Assembly: GCF_018294505.1 (NCBI RefSeq)
Contig: NC_057809.1
Coordinates: 507,991,914 to 508,055,913, forward strand
Origin: Triticum aestivum
Taxonomy: Eukaryota; Streptophyta; Magnoliopsida; Poales; Poaceae
Length of the DNA stretch: 64,000 nt
Direction: 5' to 3'
A program made the position numbers and the translations under genes. Of the stretch, positions 45,401 through 56,932 are shown one piece after another (positions within the stretch are counted from its first letter, which is position 1; each line of letters opens with the position of its first letter). The notes beneath the pieces were generated by a model. The model made no database searches, was not told the origin of the DNA, and was given only the letters and a program-made list of their open reading frames with translations.

Positions 45401-46740
45401 TACAGTGGGGCGGTGAGGCCTGCGCGGCAAGATAGCCGGCCGCAGGAGGAGGGAGCAGGCAGTTCCGCCGGCGCTTGTTTGAGCACCTGGAGCAGGAAGA
45501 GCATCCAACAGTCACTGCTCTCGTGTGCATTATTTCTAATAATGTACAGCCCATTTGCTAATTCTTAAGAATTTTTTTGGAGCCCATCTTCTTTTTGTTA
45601 GCATTACACCCCATATTGTGTCCACGGTTAAAAAGTATACGGAATTTTGCATATTTCAGTGCGGTCAACTATTTTTAATCCCGAAATATCGATTCACATT
45701 CAAACTATTTTGAAAAATAATTTATATAAATATAAAATACAAATAATTGTCCATGCATAAAAATTAATGGAATTTAAAATCTTGTAATAAAAAAATTGAA
45801 ACTAATTCCCGGTTTGATGTGTTTTAAAAATGTACAACCCATTTCTGGGCAAACCAAATGAAACTCTCCTCGTCTTGAAAGATTTGCAGCCCAGCAGGGC
45901 TGATAAAGCAAGTAGGCCTCGTTTGTGTATTTCTTAAAAAAATAGAACTAGGCTAGCCATTTTCAGCAAGAAAAAAACACAACTGGGCTCATGATGTGGT
46001 AAACATAAATAAAACCCTGGCTAGATGTGCCATAGCCCCGTTGTTACCCTGATCTGTCGCTAAAACTAGTATAAATAACAACTGCTTGTTCCTAAAAAAA
46101 ATGTGCGACCTTCTGGGTCCCTGGTGTCAGCCGCTCATAGTGTAATTCTCTCGTTTATTGACTATGTTGACAACGGCGTGAGCCCAGATGTCCAACCATT
46201 AGGAGGAACCATATTTTTGGTCTTGTAATATAGAGGCACTTGCTTGCGTACTGCCATGACGCTGGTGGGTCCCTACTATCATCCTCTCCACGTACATTCA
46301 TCTCCTTGTTCCTCTCGGTTGTTCACAACATTGACAACGCAAGAGGGTGGCGCACCGCGCACGGCGAGCGAACCAAGGCCGCAAGGCGGAGGACGACGAC
46401 GAGGCCTCGGACGGAACAAATAAGAGACGTGGAAGATGCGCCGGTCCAGTCGCGGGTGGAGGGGAGTACGAGGGTTGACTGGTTCGGGTGCGGGTGCACG
46501 TTCGGGCTGACGTCGCCGGAGAATAACAGGACGTGTGGGGGGATAGAGGGAGGGATTGGCCAACATTGGAGGGTACGTACGGTAGGGCGGCGGAGGTGCA
46601 GCCAGCCATGGGAGGCGGGAGCTGGCGGAGCCGACGGGGTGGTTTGGTTTGGGTGGCTGGAGGAAGAAGAAGACAAGAGATAGAAGACACATGACAAATG
46701 TTGGATGTCAATCCAATGGTTGGTAGGCAGAATCGTTTGT
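42480..46740. repeat. Two-level tandem duplication of GC-rich modules
   Basis: The segment about 42750-44410 is repeated at 44411-45930 with an offset of about 1659-1666 bp, e.g. CCGTGGACCCAGCTGTCAGCCTC at 42757 and 44416 and CATATTGACTAAGTTGAC at 43197 and 44863. The second copy lacks about 100 bp near 45500. Each copy contains two related ~450-bp GC-rich modules (starts near 42770, 43480, 44420, 45135), and a fifth, diverged module lies at 46250-46740. AT-rich spacers rich in AGCCCAT separate them. Minus-strand frames recur in each module but are interrupted differently, so I do not call genes. Confidence 0.82.
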
Positions 46741-47175
46741 TGACTGGCTAGTAAGTCAACACCACCTTGGATAGGCTATTTCCTCGCGGGGTGCCAAATG
46801 TTAGAATCCAAATCTGTCACGGTCATGCAGCCTTTACTATGAAAATTTCCAGCCCATTTGATGTGCTAGTTCGAAATAAGTTTGTGGGTGCTGGTGGGGG
46901 CTAATCACTTGGCTTCTGTAATGCACAGTGAGCTCAAGCAGACGGTGAGAGTGATGTTATTTCCCTTGGTTGGGATTTGTTAGTTGTTACAATATTTCAC
47001 TCTAAATTAAATGACTGGCAAGCCATTTGCCTTGCTTCAAATAAAATATGACAGTCACAGCCGAGTTGAAAAGGGCAAGAACATCTAACTCCAGCTTACA
47101 AACTATACAAAAGCACGAGGGTTAATTGTTCATCAAGTTTACAAAAAAAACCCAGGTTGAAAAGGGCAACAACAT
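45931..47175. other. AT-rich flank with one diverged module; no gene
   Basis: Apart from the fifth module (46250-46740), this stretch holds no recognisable gene, RNA or transposon end. The phrase CATCTAACTCCAGC occurs twice (near 47082 and 47173), each time after AAAAGGGCAA(G/C)AA. Confidence 0.5.
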
Positions 47176-48859
47176 CTAACTCCAGCACTGTTTTCGGCAG
47201 TCACAGTCAAATGGATCGGTTAGGTCCATAGAATGAACATCCTGGGTCATACAATTTACTGAATTATGACCACAATATGTTGTAAATAGAAGCCCGACAC
47301 GTTCAGAAGCTCTTTTGCCCACCTGAAACTCCTTTTTTTGCTCTTCCACATACCCATCCATCAAAACCATGCTGTTGATAAACTTAAGCTTGATGGACAA
47401 TAGTAACCTCGCATTCAGTAGGAAGAATGTGACAAATCTAGTGTTTGCACGGTTGGCTACATATCGTTCTAGCATTATTGTCTTTAATCGAATCTCATGA
47501 GAAGTGAGAAAATCCCGATGCTTACGAATCCACCGATTGGTTATAACTTTCTTACCCCGTCCTGTTGCCTAAATAGACATGAAGATTGAAAACAGTTAAG
47601 GTCTAAAAAAAGAGTGTCGAAAGAGCAACAACTGAAGGTTAATTCTAGTACACTATATGCGGGCTTCCAATGTGCGTGAAATTATCACCTTTATATACAA
47701 CTTCTCCAGAAATGGAAAGCATTGCAGCAAGCCAATAATCTTGTTCAAGATCCAGCACCATTGATAGGCCATCCATGGGTAAACTCTTCATTGAGCATAG
47801 AACATAATATTAGTACAAAATGTGTACTCCAAGATGACATATAACTTATGCATAGAAATTTAAAATGCAGCTTATGATTACAAGTGTAGATGATAATATA
47901 AAGTACCTGAAGAACTGTGGAGCCAAACACCATATTGAAATGAGCACAGAGATCATGTATTACACCCAAGGTCTCCAGTTTAGGCATAGAGAGGATGGTT
48001 ATTTGAAACGGTGAATAACTAGTATCAAGGATCAACCTTTCAAGTGAAGGGGCACCTTGGATGATGAGCTGCCTTCCGTCAAAAGAAATTCCAATTCTTA
48101 CAAGGTTAGGTGACTTTATCTGGAGACAACTGATTCTAACTGTGAAAACAAGCACCAAGCACTCCAGGGCAGGGCAACTGGAGTGGATGATGCTGTGCAA
48201 TAAGGCCTCCGATATACAAACCCGCACAAGTGAAAGTTTCTTGAGAAATGGGAGTCGAAGGTTTAGTACCAGATTGTCTGGTAGGTCGCACAACGCAAAG
48301 GTGGCGGTGTGGAGAGAGGAGGAAAACTGCGAGATGGACATCGGTGCTGATGGCACAGGTAGATGGCATTCGGTATCCGGTAGGTGATTTCCAGGGGAAT
48401 AGTATAACTCAAGCAGCTATAGTTCTGTGAATTCAGGGGATTTCAGTCAGGCGTCCACCATGCAGGGCATGGTATGCTTGCTCAGGTAGCATCACGGGAT
48501 GCAGAGGCTTTGAACGGAGCCCTGGTGGGAGGAGATGATGGCTCTGGGGATTTCAAAATCATTATAGAGAGATAGCTAACGACAGTCGAGATTAAGGGGC
48601 ACGGCGCGCCATAGAGGGCGCCACTTAATTGAGAGGACTTGGGTGCGACAGCAACCTTGGTGGGGAGAAGCGAGATGATCTCCCCAAGGATGGCGTCTGG
48701 GAGATCACTGATGCGGTCCACCCGAGATTCTACGTGTTCCTGGGATCCGGTGGGGGCGGGGTCGTCGCTTCTCCCCGCGCTGCCGGGTGCGGGATCTACA
48801 ACAGGCGTCACCGCTGGCGGGAGCCTCATCTTCTTGGCGATAGGGTCAGCCGACTCCAT
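47176..48859 (-). pseudogene. F-box/LRR protein with FBD-type C-terminus, broken
   Basis: F-box proteins recruit targets to SCF ubiquitin ligases. On the minus strand ATG 48859 starts MESADPIAKKMRL... and reaches the F-box [21 protein letters not shown]. An extra base near 48625 then shifts frame (the shifted frame gives the expected [17 protein letters not shown]), and stops follow near 48580-48420. The leucine-rich part is open at 48356-47907 (LVLNLRLPFLKKLSLVRVCIS, CPALECLVL, APSLERLIL) and ends at a CAG/GTACTT donor. After a degraded middle (QCFPFLEKLYIK near 47725), the last exon 47568-47176 (acceptor TATTTAG) reads HEIRLKTIMLERY, FFLLNARLLLSIKLKF and ends DLTDPFDCDC. Domain order and ending match Triticeae F-box/FBD proteins; frame breaks make it a pseudogene. 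Confidence 0.8.
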
Positions 48860-49537
48860 TTTCCTCGAGGGCGTCGCGTCGCGCTCACGGATTTGAGCAG
48901 AGTAACAAATGAGGAGCCTTGTTGTAGTGCGAGTGAAGAAGAAGGGGGCTGGGGGTTTTCTGTAGTAGTGAGGAAGAAGGGGAGCTGGGGTTTTCTGTAG
49001 GAGTGAGGTGAGGAATTTGCGGGAGCAAGCTGACGTGAGGTGGGTGGGAGTGAGGAGGAAGAAGAACACCTAGGTTTTTTTGGGGGGTGGTGTGCTGGGT
49101 GTGGGTAGCGCCTCTCATTCAGTAAATATATGGACTTTTGAATTGATTTTACTATTTACTAGGGTGGATGGTCTGTTTTGTCCTGGGCCCAGAGAAACAA
49201 TTACTACTAGTACAGTGGAGACACTCTACAGCTACCCAGAAAAAACAATCACTACTAGTACAGTGGCTACAATACCACTTCTGGCTCCTCCTAGGTCATC
49301 GAAACGTCTCCCTCTACTGAATGCCGTTATACTTTTGTTCACCGACATGCGGGCCATGCAGCGCGCGGGCCCAAATGCCATCCACCAAATTAGAAGGCAG
49401 TATGCAGGCGGAGAGTCACCCCGGTCGTAGCGCGGTAGTAACGAGTCGTCGTATCACAAAACCCCACCTCCCCGCAGTCTAAGTTTGACGGATGAAGCAA
49501 CCATCATTTCACTCTTCGCTGAATCCCTTCTCCCTCA
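48860..49537. promoter_or_regulatory. Divergent intergenic region
   Basis: Lies between the minus-strand F-box start and the plus-strand gene start. It contains a direct repeat of about 45 bp built on AAACAAT(T/C)ACTACTAGTACAGTGG (49193 and 49241), purine-rich blocks near 48910-48990 and no clear TATA box. Open frames within are Pro/Ser-rich and not convincing. Confidence 0.4.
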
Positions 49538-50548
49538 ATGTCTTCAAGAAAGGCAACACTAGCATCTGCCACTGTTCTTCTCTCCCAACGAAGGGAAGGT
49601 AAGAGGATCCGTGATGTTCGTATATTTTCATTTAGAGAAAAAAGAACTTTTGCAAAGCAGTAACTGATCCTCACTCTCTTTTTTGTTTCATTGTCATTGC
49701 GATTGTGTTTTCCTTTCAATGGTCTCCTAGTATTCGTCAGTTGCATGATGGACCAAGGAGAACCAGGCAAAGATCTGCCGATATTGGAGCAGACGCGGGA
49801 GGCTGATCCTCATGAGACAGAGAGCTCCAAGAAGATGGAGGCAGCCACCGAGCGGACCCTAGATACGCTCACAGCCACTACTGAGATGGTCAACGCCCCG
49901 TTTGAGGTTACAGCCCCCGTGGCACTGCAGGAGCAGTTTTCCCCCTTCGAGGATGTGCCCCCCCCCCCCGCTGAGCTACCCAAGGTGATTTTCTTCTTTT
50001 CTGATCTCGATTGTGGTTTTTCATCTAAGTATGTGGTGATGAATAATGCATAATTTTATTATCTTCGATGCCATGCTATACATAGTTGTTTAAATAACTT
50101 GTGTTTCTTATACTGGAAAGTAATTCAGAATTTGTTTCTGTTTCAATTAGAGCCCTGATGCAGACAAGGATTGTGTCATTGTACATGTCACTCTCTATGA
50201 GGCGAATGACCTGAATATATGCACTGGGAAAATAGAGTTTTTAGGTTGTTGGATCCTGGAAGCCATTTGCGCTTATACCAATGAAGAGTTGTATTCCAGC
50301 CTCACTATTGTCAGGCGTGTTGTCCAGGGTGTACTGAAGCACAAGAAGTTCAAAGCTACTCCTTCGTTTGTGAGGCATACTGTTCTTGTCAAGCTTATGC
50401 AGAAGATGACGTGGCATGCCTCCACAAACAAGTTTATGTGTGGCAAGGCCACAAAGTTGTCTTCATGAAGGTTCACAGGATTGAGCTGCTGCCAGACGTC
50501 CTCGATGATGTTCATGGCAAGGTCCGTCTTGTGTCCAGCCCAAATTAG
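49538..50548 (+). CDS. Unrecognised three-exon plant gene, late frame change
   Basis: Exon 1 (49538-49598) starts MSSRKATLASATVLLSQRR. A 132-bp intron with GTAAGA donor and TCCTAG acceptor joins it in frame to exon 2 (49731-49984), which is acidic and ends QFSPFEDVPPPPAELPK after a C-run. A second intron (49985-50150, GTGATT...AATTAG) joins in frame to exon 3: SPDADKDCVIVHVTLYEANDL..., CTGKIEFLGCWILEAI, SLTIVRRVVQGVLKHKKF. That frame stops at TGA 50466. From about 50393 another frame gives a more coherent end (AYAEDDVACLHKQVYVWQGH, then FMKVHRIELLPDVLDDVHG) stopping at TAG 50546. A single indel near 50390 would explain this. I do not recognise the family. Confidence 0.55.
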
Positions 50549-52617
50549 ATCGAGGCATGAAATAGTTACCCAAGCTAGTGTTTAATAGTAGTTTGGATTG
50601 TGTCTAATTATCCGAACCTTGCCTGTTATCGAGCCCTCTGGGGCTAGTACTCTGTTTGAATCCATCTATGGGAACTGCTGCTACTTTTGTGTGCCCATGA
50701 ATCATGTGAGAACCATCGTAATTGTTGCCAAAACAGATGCGTCCTCACTAGTTTTTTCATGAATATGGCATGATTTATCATACGAGAAGTGTTTTTTTGA
50801 TGAAATAGAGTGCTACCCCACTTGTAAGAAGTTGTGCAAAACACGTCACATTGGCTCAGCTCGCTTCAACACTAGGCTATCGACCAGCTAACAATCAACA
50901 ATCTTCTATCTAACAAATAAGCAACTATGTATCTTGTTACAGTGGTTCATGCAGTTAACTGAGGCCACAATGTAAATTCCAAACATTCACACGCTAGTCC
51001 AGCGTTCATGTGGAACACTCACATTAAACTCGGCTTCATAAAAAACTTGAAAAGCATAAGTTAAGCAATTTTATATATCTCAATGATTCATAGAACATAA
51101 CAAACATATACTAGGTCACAGCAAAAGACAAAGTTGTGAGAAGGTTTACAAATCAGGAAAAAACAAGCAAGGCTTCTCTGAGCAAAGGGCTTCCCGGCAG
51201 GCTTAAATTTCCTGGAGTTCACTCTGGTTTTTTCTTGTTGCCACCATCCAGGGTTAGGTTCTCTCGTTCCAGAATAACCAATTATAATTGTGTTCTCAGC
51301 TGGAATGCTGAACTGAACCATGTAGTGTACTGACCAGCTGAAAGTCTTGTGCATTCCACTAAATGTAAGCACCGCTATTTGCAGAAATAAGCACACCACA
51401 ATGCCTCTTATCCGCGCACCTGTACAAAAACCGCCGTGTAGCCGCGCCAGCTAGTCCTCGGTCCATGGATGAACTGGTAGAAAGTGCATTCCGGACTACG
51501 ATGCAGTTGTTTTCGCTCATCCCTACACTTCAATTAGGAAGTAAAACGTATGAATCAACTTCTTTTATATTGCATTGGTCATTCTACCTAGTAACTACCA
51601 ATGTAGGAATACCTGGAAGACAGGTGGTTAGACGACGGCAACGAGGGATAGCCATCTCATTTTGCGTAGTTCTACTAAAACTGAGGTGTGTGCTTTTGAT
51701 TGCGCGGATAGAAAAAATACGGAGACAGACATCCCAAAACGATATGGAGATAGACATCCCTATTTGCGCAAATACGAAATACGGTTATTTAAACAATGAC
51801 AGATATTTGCAGTGGCGTATGATTAACAGCAGCATTTATTGTGTTATAATTAGCACTAGATTGATAGTATGAAAGTGTCCTTAAGTAAGTAGCATCACAT
51901 CACATCAACACTGCCACTAGATTAACATGCAGAACAATAGCATTAGTATTACTGTCATGAGAGTAGCACATGGTCAGTAAATGTGCAATCAAAATTGTGC
52001 AGTTCCACTGGGATGAAGTAATGTTAGCGGTGTGAGATTTAAGTGTAACTGCAAAAACACAATTAATGGGAAATAAAGCAAGATGGAAGCACTTCATAAA
52101 ATGGTGGAGGCATTGCTTCAATTTATCAACGACACTAGACCATTACTTATAGTGACATTAGGTGGCATTGCTTAATGCTTCATGTGATTTTACATTAACA
52201 GTAGCGATATCAGCGTAGGGACAGCAGGGACATAAAGTGGTGAGGCAGATGTGGTTGCCGAGAGCGGCAAACACTCAGGCGGCATGTCTGCATTTGTCCC
52301 ATTTTTTATCTCCTCGGCGACATTTTCCTATGTGAGCACAGGAAATCTAGACCTGCTCATTCTCATTTGCGTTGTCCCCCAACACCCGTCACTTTCTTTC
52401 ATTTTTCAACCAAGAGATAGGTCCACTCCCCCCCACCCTTCGCCATCCACCATGCTTTCTTCATATTTTCAACCAAGAGACCGGTTGGGTAGCCAATATC
52501 TACTACTTTTCCCCCGTTTCCTCTTAGAACCAAGTCCTAGATTCATGCTACAGCTTTCCCACTTTCTTCCCTGTTTGAACCAACTCTTAGAGTCGACTGT
52601 ATGAACTAGCTTTACCT
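50549..52617. other. AT-rich stretch, one weak minus-strand frame
   Basis: No transposon end or RNA gene recognised. The minus-strand frame 51399-51088 has a globular-looking composition (GMHKTFSWSVHYMVQFSIP, GYSGTREPNPGWWQQ) and could be a 3' exon remnant, but I cannot assign it. The plus-strand frames at 51465-51872 and 52251-52604 show no domain. Confidence 0.35.
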
Positions 52618-53096
52618 CTAATAATAGTAAAAGTCTAGGTGTCTTTGGAACAGTGGACGGAAGTAGAAAAAGATCCACACGAAGCCAAATGGGGAGCTGG
52701 GGCAGTAGAGCAAGGCAGGTTTCGAAGGAATATATACCTGAGGGTCGTCGGCATGTGGCAAAGATGGCGTCGGGAGGCCACATCTTGGCCACAATACTGC
52801 AGGGAGGAAGACGGGGTCAGAGGCCCTCCCGAGCCGGCGCTCTCTCGGAGAGAATGGCATGGCCACCGATCGGGACGCGCGGGCAGCCTTTGGTCTCCTC
52901 CCTCGCCGCTGACGACAGCGTGAACGATGCACCTACACCCCTGCCGCGGTCGAGGTTGTCCGGCCGGATTTGTGACCAGCCGTGAGCTGAGAGAGAGTGT
53001 GGACACCTATGGCTTGCTTAGATCTGGAGAGCATGAGAGAGTGAACGAGAGGAACCCTAGTAAAGCAAGCGCTAAGCCTCCTGCTTATATATATAG
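52618..53096 (-). pseudogene. 5' end of an unrecognised gene with TATA box
   Basis: On the minus strand a strong TATA (ACTATATATATAAG, 53085-53096) is followed about 50 bases on by ATG 53034, opening MLSRSKQAIGVHTLSQLTAG, which looks like an organelle-type transit peptide (Ser/Arg/Ala-rich, few acids). The frame stops at 52933. Another frame continues (SFTLSSAAREETKGCPRVPIG...) and a CAG/GTATAT donor lies near 52740. I find no recognisable downstream exons. It may be a captured or truncated gene start. Confidence 0.4.
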
Positions 53097-53884
53097 TGGA
53101 GTGATTTTGTTGTACCAGCTTCAAAAAAATGTGCTCCTACGTGTACCCGCGAGTGGGTGTGAGAGAAATAGTGCGTGCGTGCACCGCTTCTCTTCATGAG
53201 AGTACAATATACTATGCCCAAAGAACGTTCACCACAAGAGTAATAGTATAAGTGTGTGACGTGTGAGCTAAAATAAAATGTGCGTGACGTCTTATGTTTT
53301 TTTGAAGTTCTGAGGGTAGGGTGTGAAGAGCACATATGTGTGTGACGTCTACCTACAGATAGACGGTGGGTGCGAGAGGACTCGGGAGAGTCGTGACTCA
53401 TGAGGGTGCGTGTGCATGAGAGAGAGGGGGGCACGTATTAATGCAATGCATGTGTCCGTAACTCATTATCCGACAAACGTTCGCCACCAGCCTTTTCCTG
53501 ACGAACGCCATAAGAACCATTAGATCGGCATCCAACAATGTTAGTTTTGCCATGTCATTTAACAGAACAGCCACTCCTACACACAAATCTTCCACGTGGG
53601 TGTTAGCAACTGCCGTATGCTCCCTCCGTTCCAAAATGCAGTGCATATAGCTTTATTGAAAATTCGAACCTCGCAAACTTTTACTGAGTTTTCGTGTACC
53701 AAATTTCACATGTAGAATACCCTATATATATCATTTCATTCATCTTCGAGAGGTAACTATAAATATGGGGGAGGAGTCTACAAAGAAAGACCATCGTATC
53801 ACCTACAACAATTTCAACCATCCTTTGGTGTGGAGGAATATCATAGGAACTCTATATGATATGATTTTTATAGGATTTTTTCCT
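53097..53884. other. Low-complexity GTG-rich segment and a Stowaway-like 5' end
   Basis: 53140-53440 is rich in GTGTGTGACG and GAGAG. CTCCCTCCGTTCCAAAATG at 53620-53638 is the terminus of a Stowaway-type MITE; no partner end is found nearby. No gene seen. Confidence 0.45.
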
Positions 53885-54045
53885 TTAGAGCCAATTGGTT
53901 CATAGGAATAGATTCATAAACTCCACATTTCAAAGGAAATAAACATGATATTATTTCTATAGATTTAGAGCCACTTGGTTCATATGAATGGATTCCTATA
54001 CTCCCATAATTTCAAAGGAAAATAAACATTAGCGTATATTCAATA
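53885..54045. repeat. Tandem duplication of an ~80-bp MITE-like unit
   Basis: TAGAGCCA(A/C)TTGGTTCATA begins copies at 53886 and 53966; both continue through ATTTCAAAGGAAA and ATAAACAT. AT-rich flanks (53840-54130) share GGAAT/ATTCC motifs in opposite orientations, as in a MITE. Confidence 0.6.
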
Positions 54046-55455
54046 GAAAAGTTCCTATGATGTGAACCAAATGACATCTCTTTTCGAATCCCTACTCATA
54101 GGAATTGAGATACTCCATGTCATATCTTTCCCTACAACTTCCATGTATACATATTCTATTCCTAAATAGCTAGTACAAACCACTAGTAGCTTTTTTCCAA
54201 GACATGCAACTATGGCACAAGAACTATATAGTGTGCGAACAAATTTGAAAGATGGTCGCTGGATGAAGCTAATCCGACAGTTCAGAGATGGCAAATCCGA
54301 GCACTACTGGCTATTGGATATCATCAACATTCCACCAGATCTGCCACATGTACAATTTAGAAGACTCCATGGTTGAACTTATGCATAATGCACAAACCTC
54401 AAAACACAAGCACTTCTCCTTTGTTCTAGAATCTTCCGTATCATAATTGAATTTTTTTCTAAATGAATTGCCATTATTTGTTTTTTACTTTATGCTTTAC
54501 AATGTACAACCCCATGAATCTTAACATTTTTATAAAACTAATTGATTTTGAATGAGATGAACTATAAGAACTAAACGAACATCTACATCATGCATATATG
54601 ACTCAAAGCTTTACATGCTATAGTGTGTATTTATTCATAATTTGGTTTCGAAATCTCATGCGTTCAATGCATGTGTACCTTACTAGTTTTGAGTAGAGTA
54701 GCAAATTTCACGCGGCCCCGGGATGTCAAAATGCAGGGCCCATGCATCATTGCCTTTCGGTCAAACCTACGTCCACAATTTTTTGTACGTACTATATCTC
54801 CACTGGTCCCCGAACCCAAATGTTGGCTCGTTCCCCTAAAACCAAGCGGCCCACACATATTTAAGGTGTCAACTTGAACTCAATCCTTCTCCCATTTACT
54901 AAGACATGGCCCCGCACGCCGTAGTAGTACTCCTACAGACCCTACCGCCGCACGCATCATTGGTTTTCTTCAAGAGGACGAGGGAGAAGCCAATTTGTAG
55001 TGGAGGCGCTTTCAAAAAAAATGATCTATAGTGGAGACCCCTGCCCTAGGGTGCCCTAGGTAGCTGCCGCACGCATCATTGGTTTTCTCTTTTCTTTATG
55101 CTCTTGCGCCCTAGAGTGAAATGATGGTTGCTTTGTTCGTCCAGCTTAATGCGGGAAAGGTGGGGCTTTGTGATTTGACCCCTCATCGCTCATTTTCTAC
55201 TACTGTGGTGCTACGACCGGGGTGCCTCCAATTCCAACTGCTGCTCTGATGTGTAATTTGGTGTGTCGCACATGGAACAAGACGGTGGATGAGCCACATG
55301 TCGGCCAAAGGGGTCCTGTTAAGTGTGTCTCCATTTCATGTGCGGACTGACCCTGCTTGAGTTGCTACGCCAACGCGACAGGTGCAACCTACCACTTGGT
55401 TTTTCTCCTTGGTGAATCCCGACTATATTGATCTAAAAAGATACATACTGAACTA
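54046..55455. other. Anonymous region with TATA-like box and short direct repeats
   Basis: CATATTTAAGG near 54855 is followed by ATG 54906 (MAPHAVVVLLQTLPPH, 41 codons), a weak gene-start candidate. CCGCACGCATCATTGGTTTTC occurs at 54949 and 55067. About 55117-55275 recurs, diverged, at 55828-55975 (shared AATGATGGTTGC, GTGATTTGAC, CTCATTGCTCATT-type phrases). Nothing else recognised. Confidence 0.35.
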
Positions 55456-55675
55456 CCCTCTCCGTCTCATTTTTTTAGGCGTCTCGGTTCATAGGGCGTG
55501 CACGTAGTTCTAGGTCATCCATTTGACTAACTAAATAGTACTATGTCACAAAAAGTATATCATTGGATTATTAAGCGGATGTAGTTTCTAAACATATATA
55601 GTTCATCACATATATAGCCAGTTAAATTCTCAACCTAGAACGACGTGCATGCTATGTAAACCGATGTGGAGGAAG
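55456..55675. mobile_element. Stowaway-type MITE
   Basis: About 220 bp bounded by TA on each side. The left end CCCTCTCCGTCTCATTTTTT and right end ACCGATGTGGAGGAAG are imperfect inverted repeats of the Stowaway (Tc1/mariner) terminus. Inside, GCGTGCACGTAGTTCTAGG (about 55497-55515) pairs with CCTAGAACGACGTGCATGC (about 55633-55651), so the copy folds into a long hairpin. Confidence 0.75.
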
Positions 55676-56580
55676 TATAGTAGTAAAAATGAGGTGATTT
55701 TACCGAGCGATCAGCAGGGGACCACGGCCTGTCATGCGGTCCCACGTGTCATGATGTACCAAGGCGATGCGCGTGTCCCTCTTGAGGTAGAAGCAATACT
55801 ATGTGGTTTGAGATGATGGCGAACCAAAGTGTGAAATAATGGTTGCCTCGTCCGTCTGGGATGGTGCGGCATTGTGATTTGACGTCTCATTGCTCATTAC
55901 TACTACTACTACTGTGTGCGTCCCCCTGCTGTTCTGCACTGTTATTTGGTGCTTGGCACATCGACCTGGTTGCTATATGTCCCACATGTCGGCGATAGGA
56001 AGTATAGAATTCATGAAAGCGAGCATTGGCGGAGGAGTACAAGACACGACTTGGGTTTTTGCTGCTTCGCGTGATCCATCAATACAAACCCGGACTAAAA
56101 AAGGCGAGGGCGGGTCTTTTCCCGCGTAGAAGGCAGGGAGTTTGGCATAGTCTGTTCAAGGCAAGGAGGTAGGAAGGAAAATAAGCAAATAAAGGTTGAG
56201 CGACTTAGTTTTAGGAAAATCTGATTTTACGGAGTACATACCCACTAGGGTTTATAGGGCTCATCTAAAAAACATTCGTTTTCCATTTTATAAGTCTCAA
56301 TTCTACTACTAATAATAGTACCATCACATGTTGGATTTCGAGGTGCATTAGATCACCCGATGCAAGCAGTGTCAAGAGAAAACTCACCAATGCATGTAGA
56401 AGTTCATGGAAATTTAGTGGTCATTCATGCATTCTTTCTAATTAATGCCTCGGTAAACATAACTTCTTGAGAAAAACGAGCGTACTAATTACTTGTGCAA
56501 ACTAGGAGTGCGAAATTAATTCGACCACTCACCTTCTACCTTGGTTGGAGAGATTTTGAAACTGAGCCATAAACTGGAAA

Positions 56581-56765
56581 GGAGGGAGTAGTAACTTTTG
56601 TCTCGATTACTATTTGTGGCCTTGTATAGATGCAAAATGTATTTTTTTATAGTGGCCTAGTATAAGTAAATGGAGGGAGTACTAAAGGACATATATATTC
56701 CAAACAATATGATAATCTCTCTAACTAAGGTAGTAGGGACGAGGAGTAAACGGAGGGAGTAGTAA
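56581..56765. repeat. Three Stowaway-type 3' ends in a row
   Basis: GGAGGGAGTA occurs at 56581, 56672 and 56752, each after a short AT-rich stretch, without clear 5' partners. These are remnants of nested or deleted MITEs. Confidence 0.55.
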
Positions 56766-56770
56766 AATTT

Positions 56771-56932
56771 TCTCCTCATCCTGCGAGCCACCACGCGCGT
56801 GGGTGAGGGAGCGGGCGTAAGGCGTACAGTACTACTACTAGTAAGTAAGCTTCACCTCATCCTGCGAGCCACCGCGCCCATGGGCGGGGGAGGCGGCATA
56901 CTAAGCAAGCTTCTCCTCATTCTGCGAGTTGA
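56771..56932. repeat. Three direct repeats of CCTCATCCTGCGAGCCACC
   Basis: Copies start near 56774, 56855 and 56915 (the last diverged). The second and third are preceded by TAAG(C/T)AAGCTTC. Unit spacing is about 81 and 60 bases. Confidence 0.7.

Noticed and set aside
42871..45554. Recurrent minus-strand frames in each GC-rich module
   Set aside because: Each copy breaks at different points, and I could not show codon-position bias; reported as repeats instead.
41000..53000. Right end of the fourth CACTA
   Set aside because: Several TAGTG strings exist, but none has the matching terminal sequence or a following GAT plus gag continuation.
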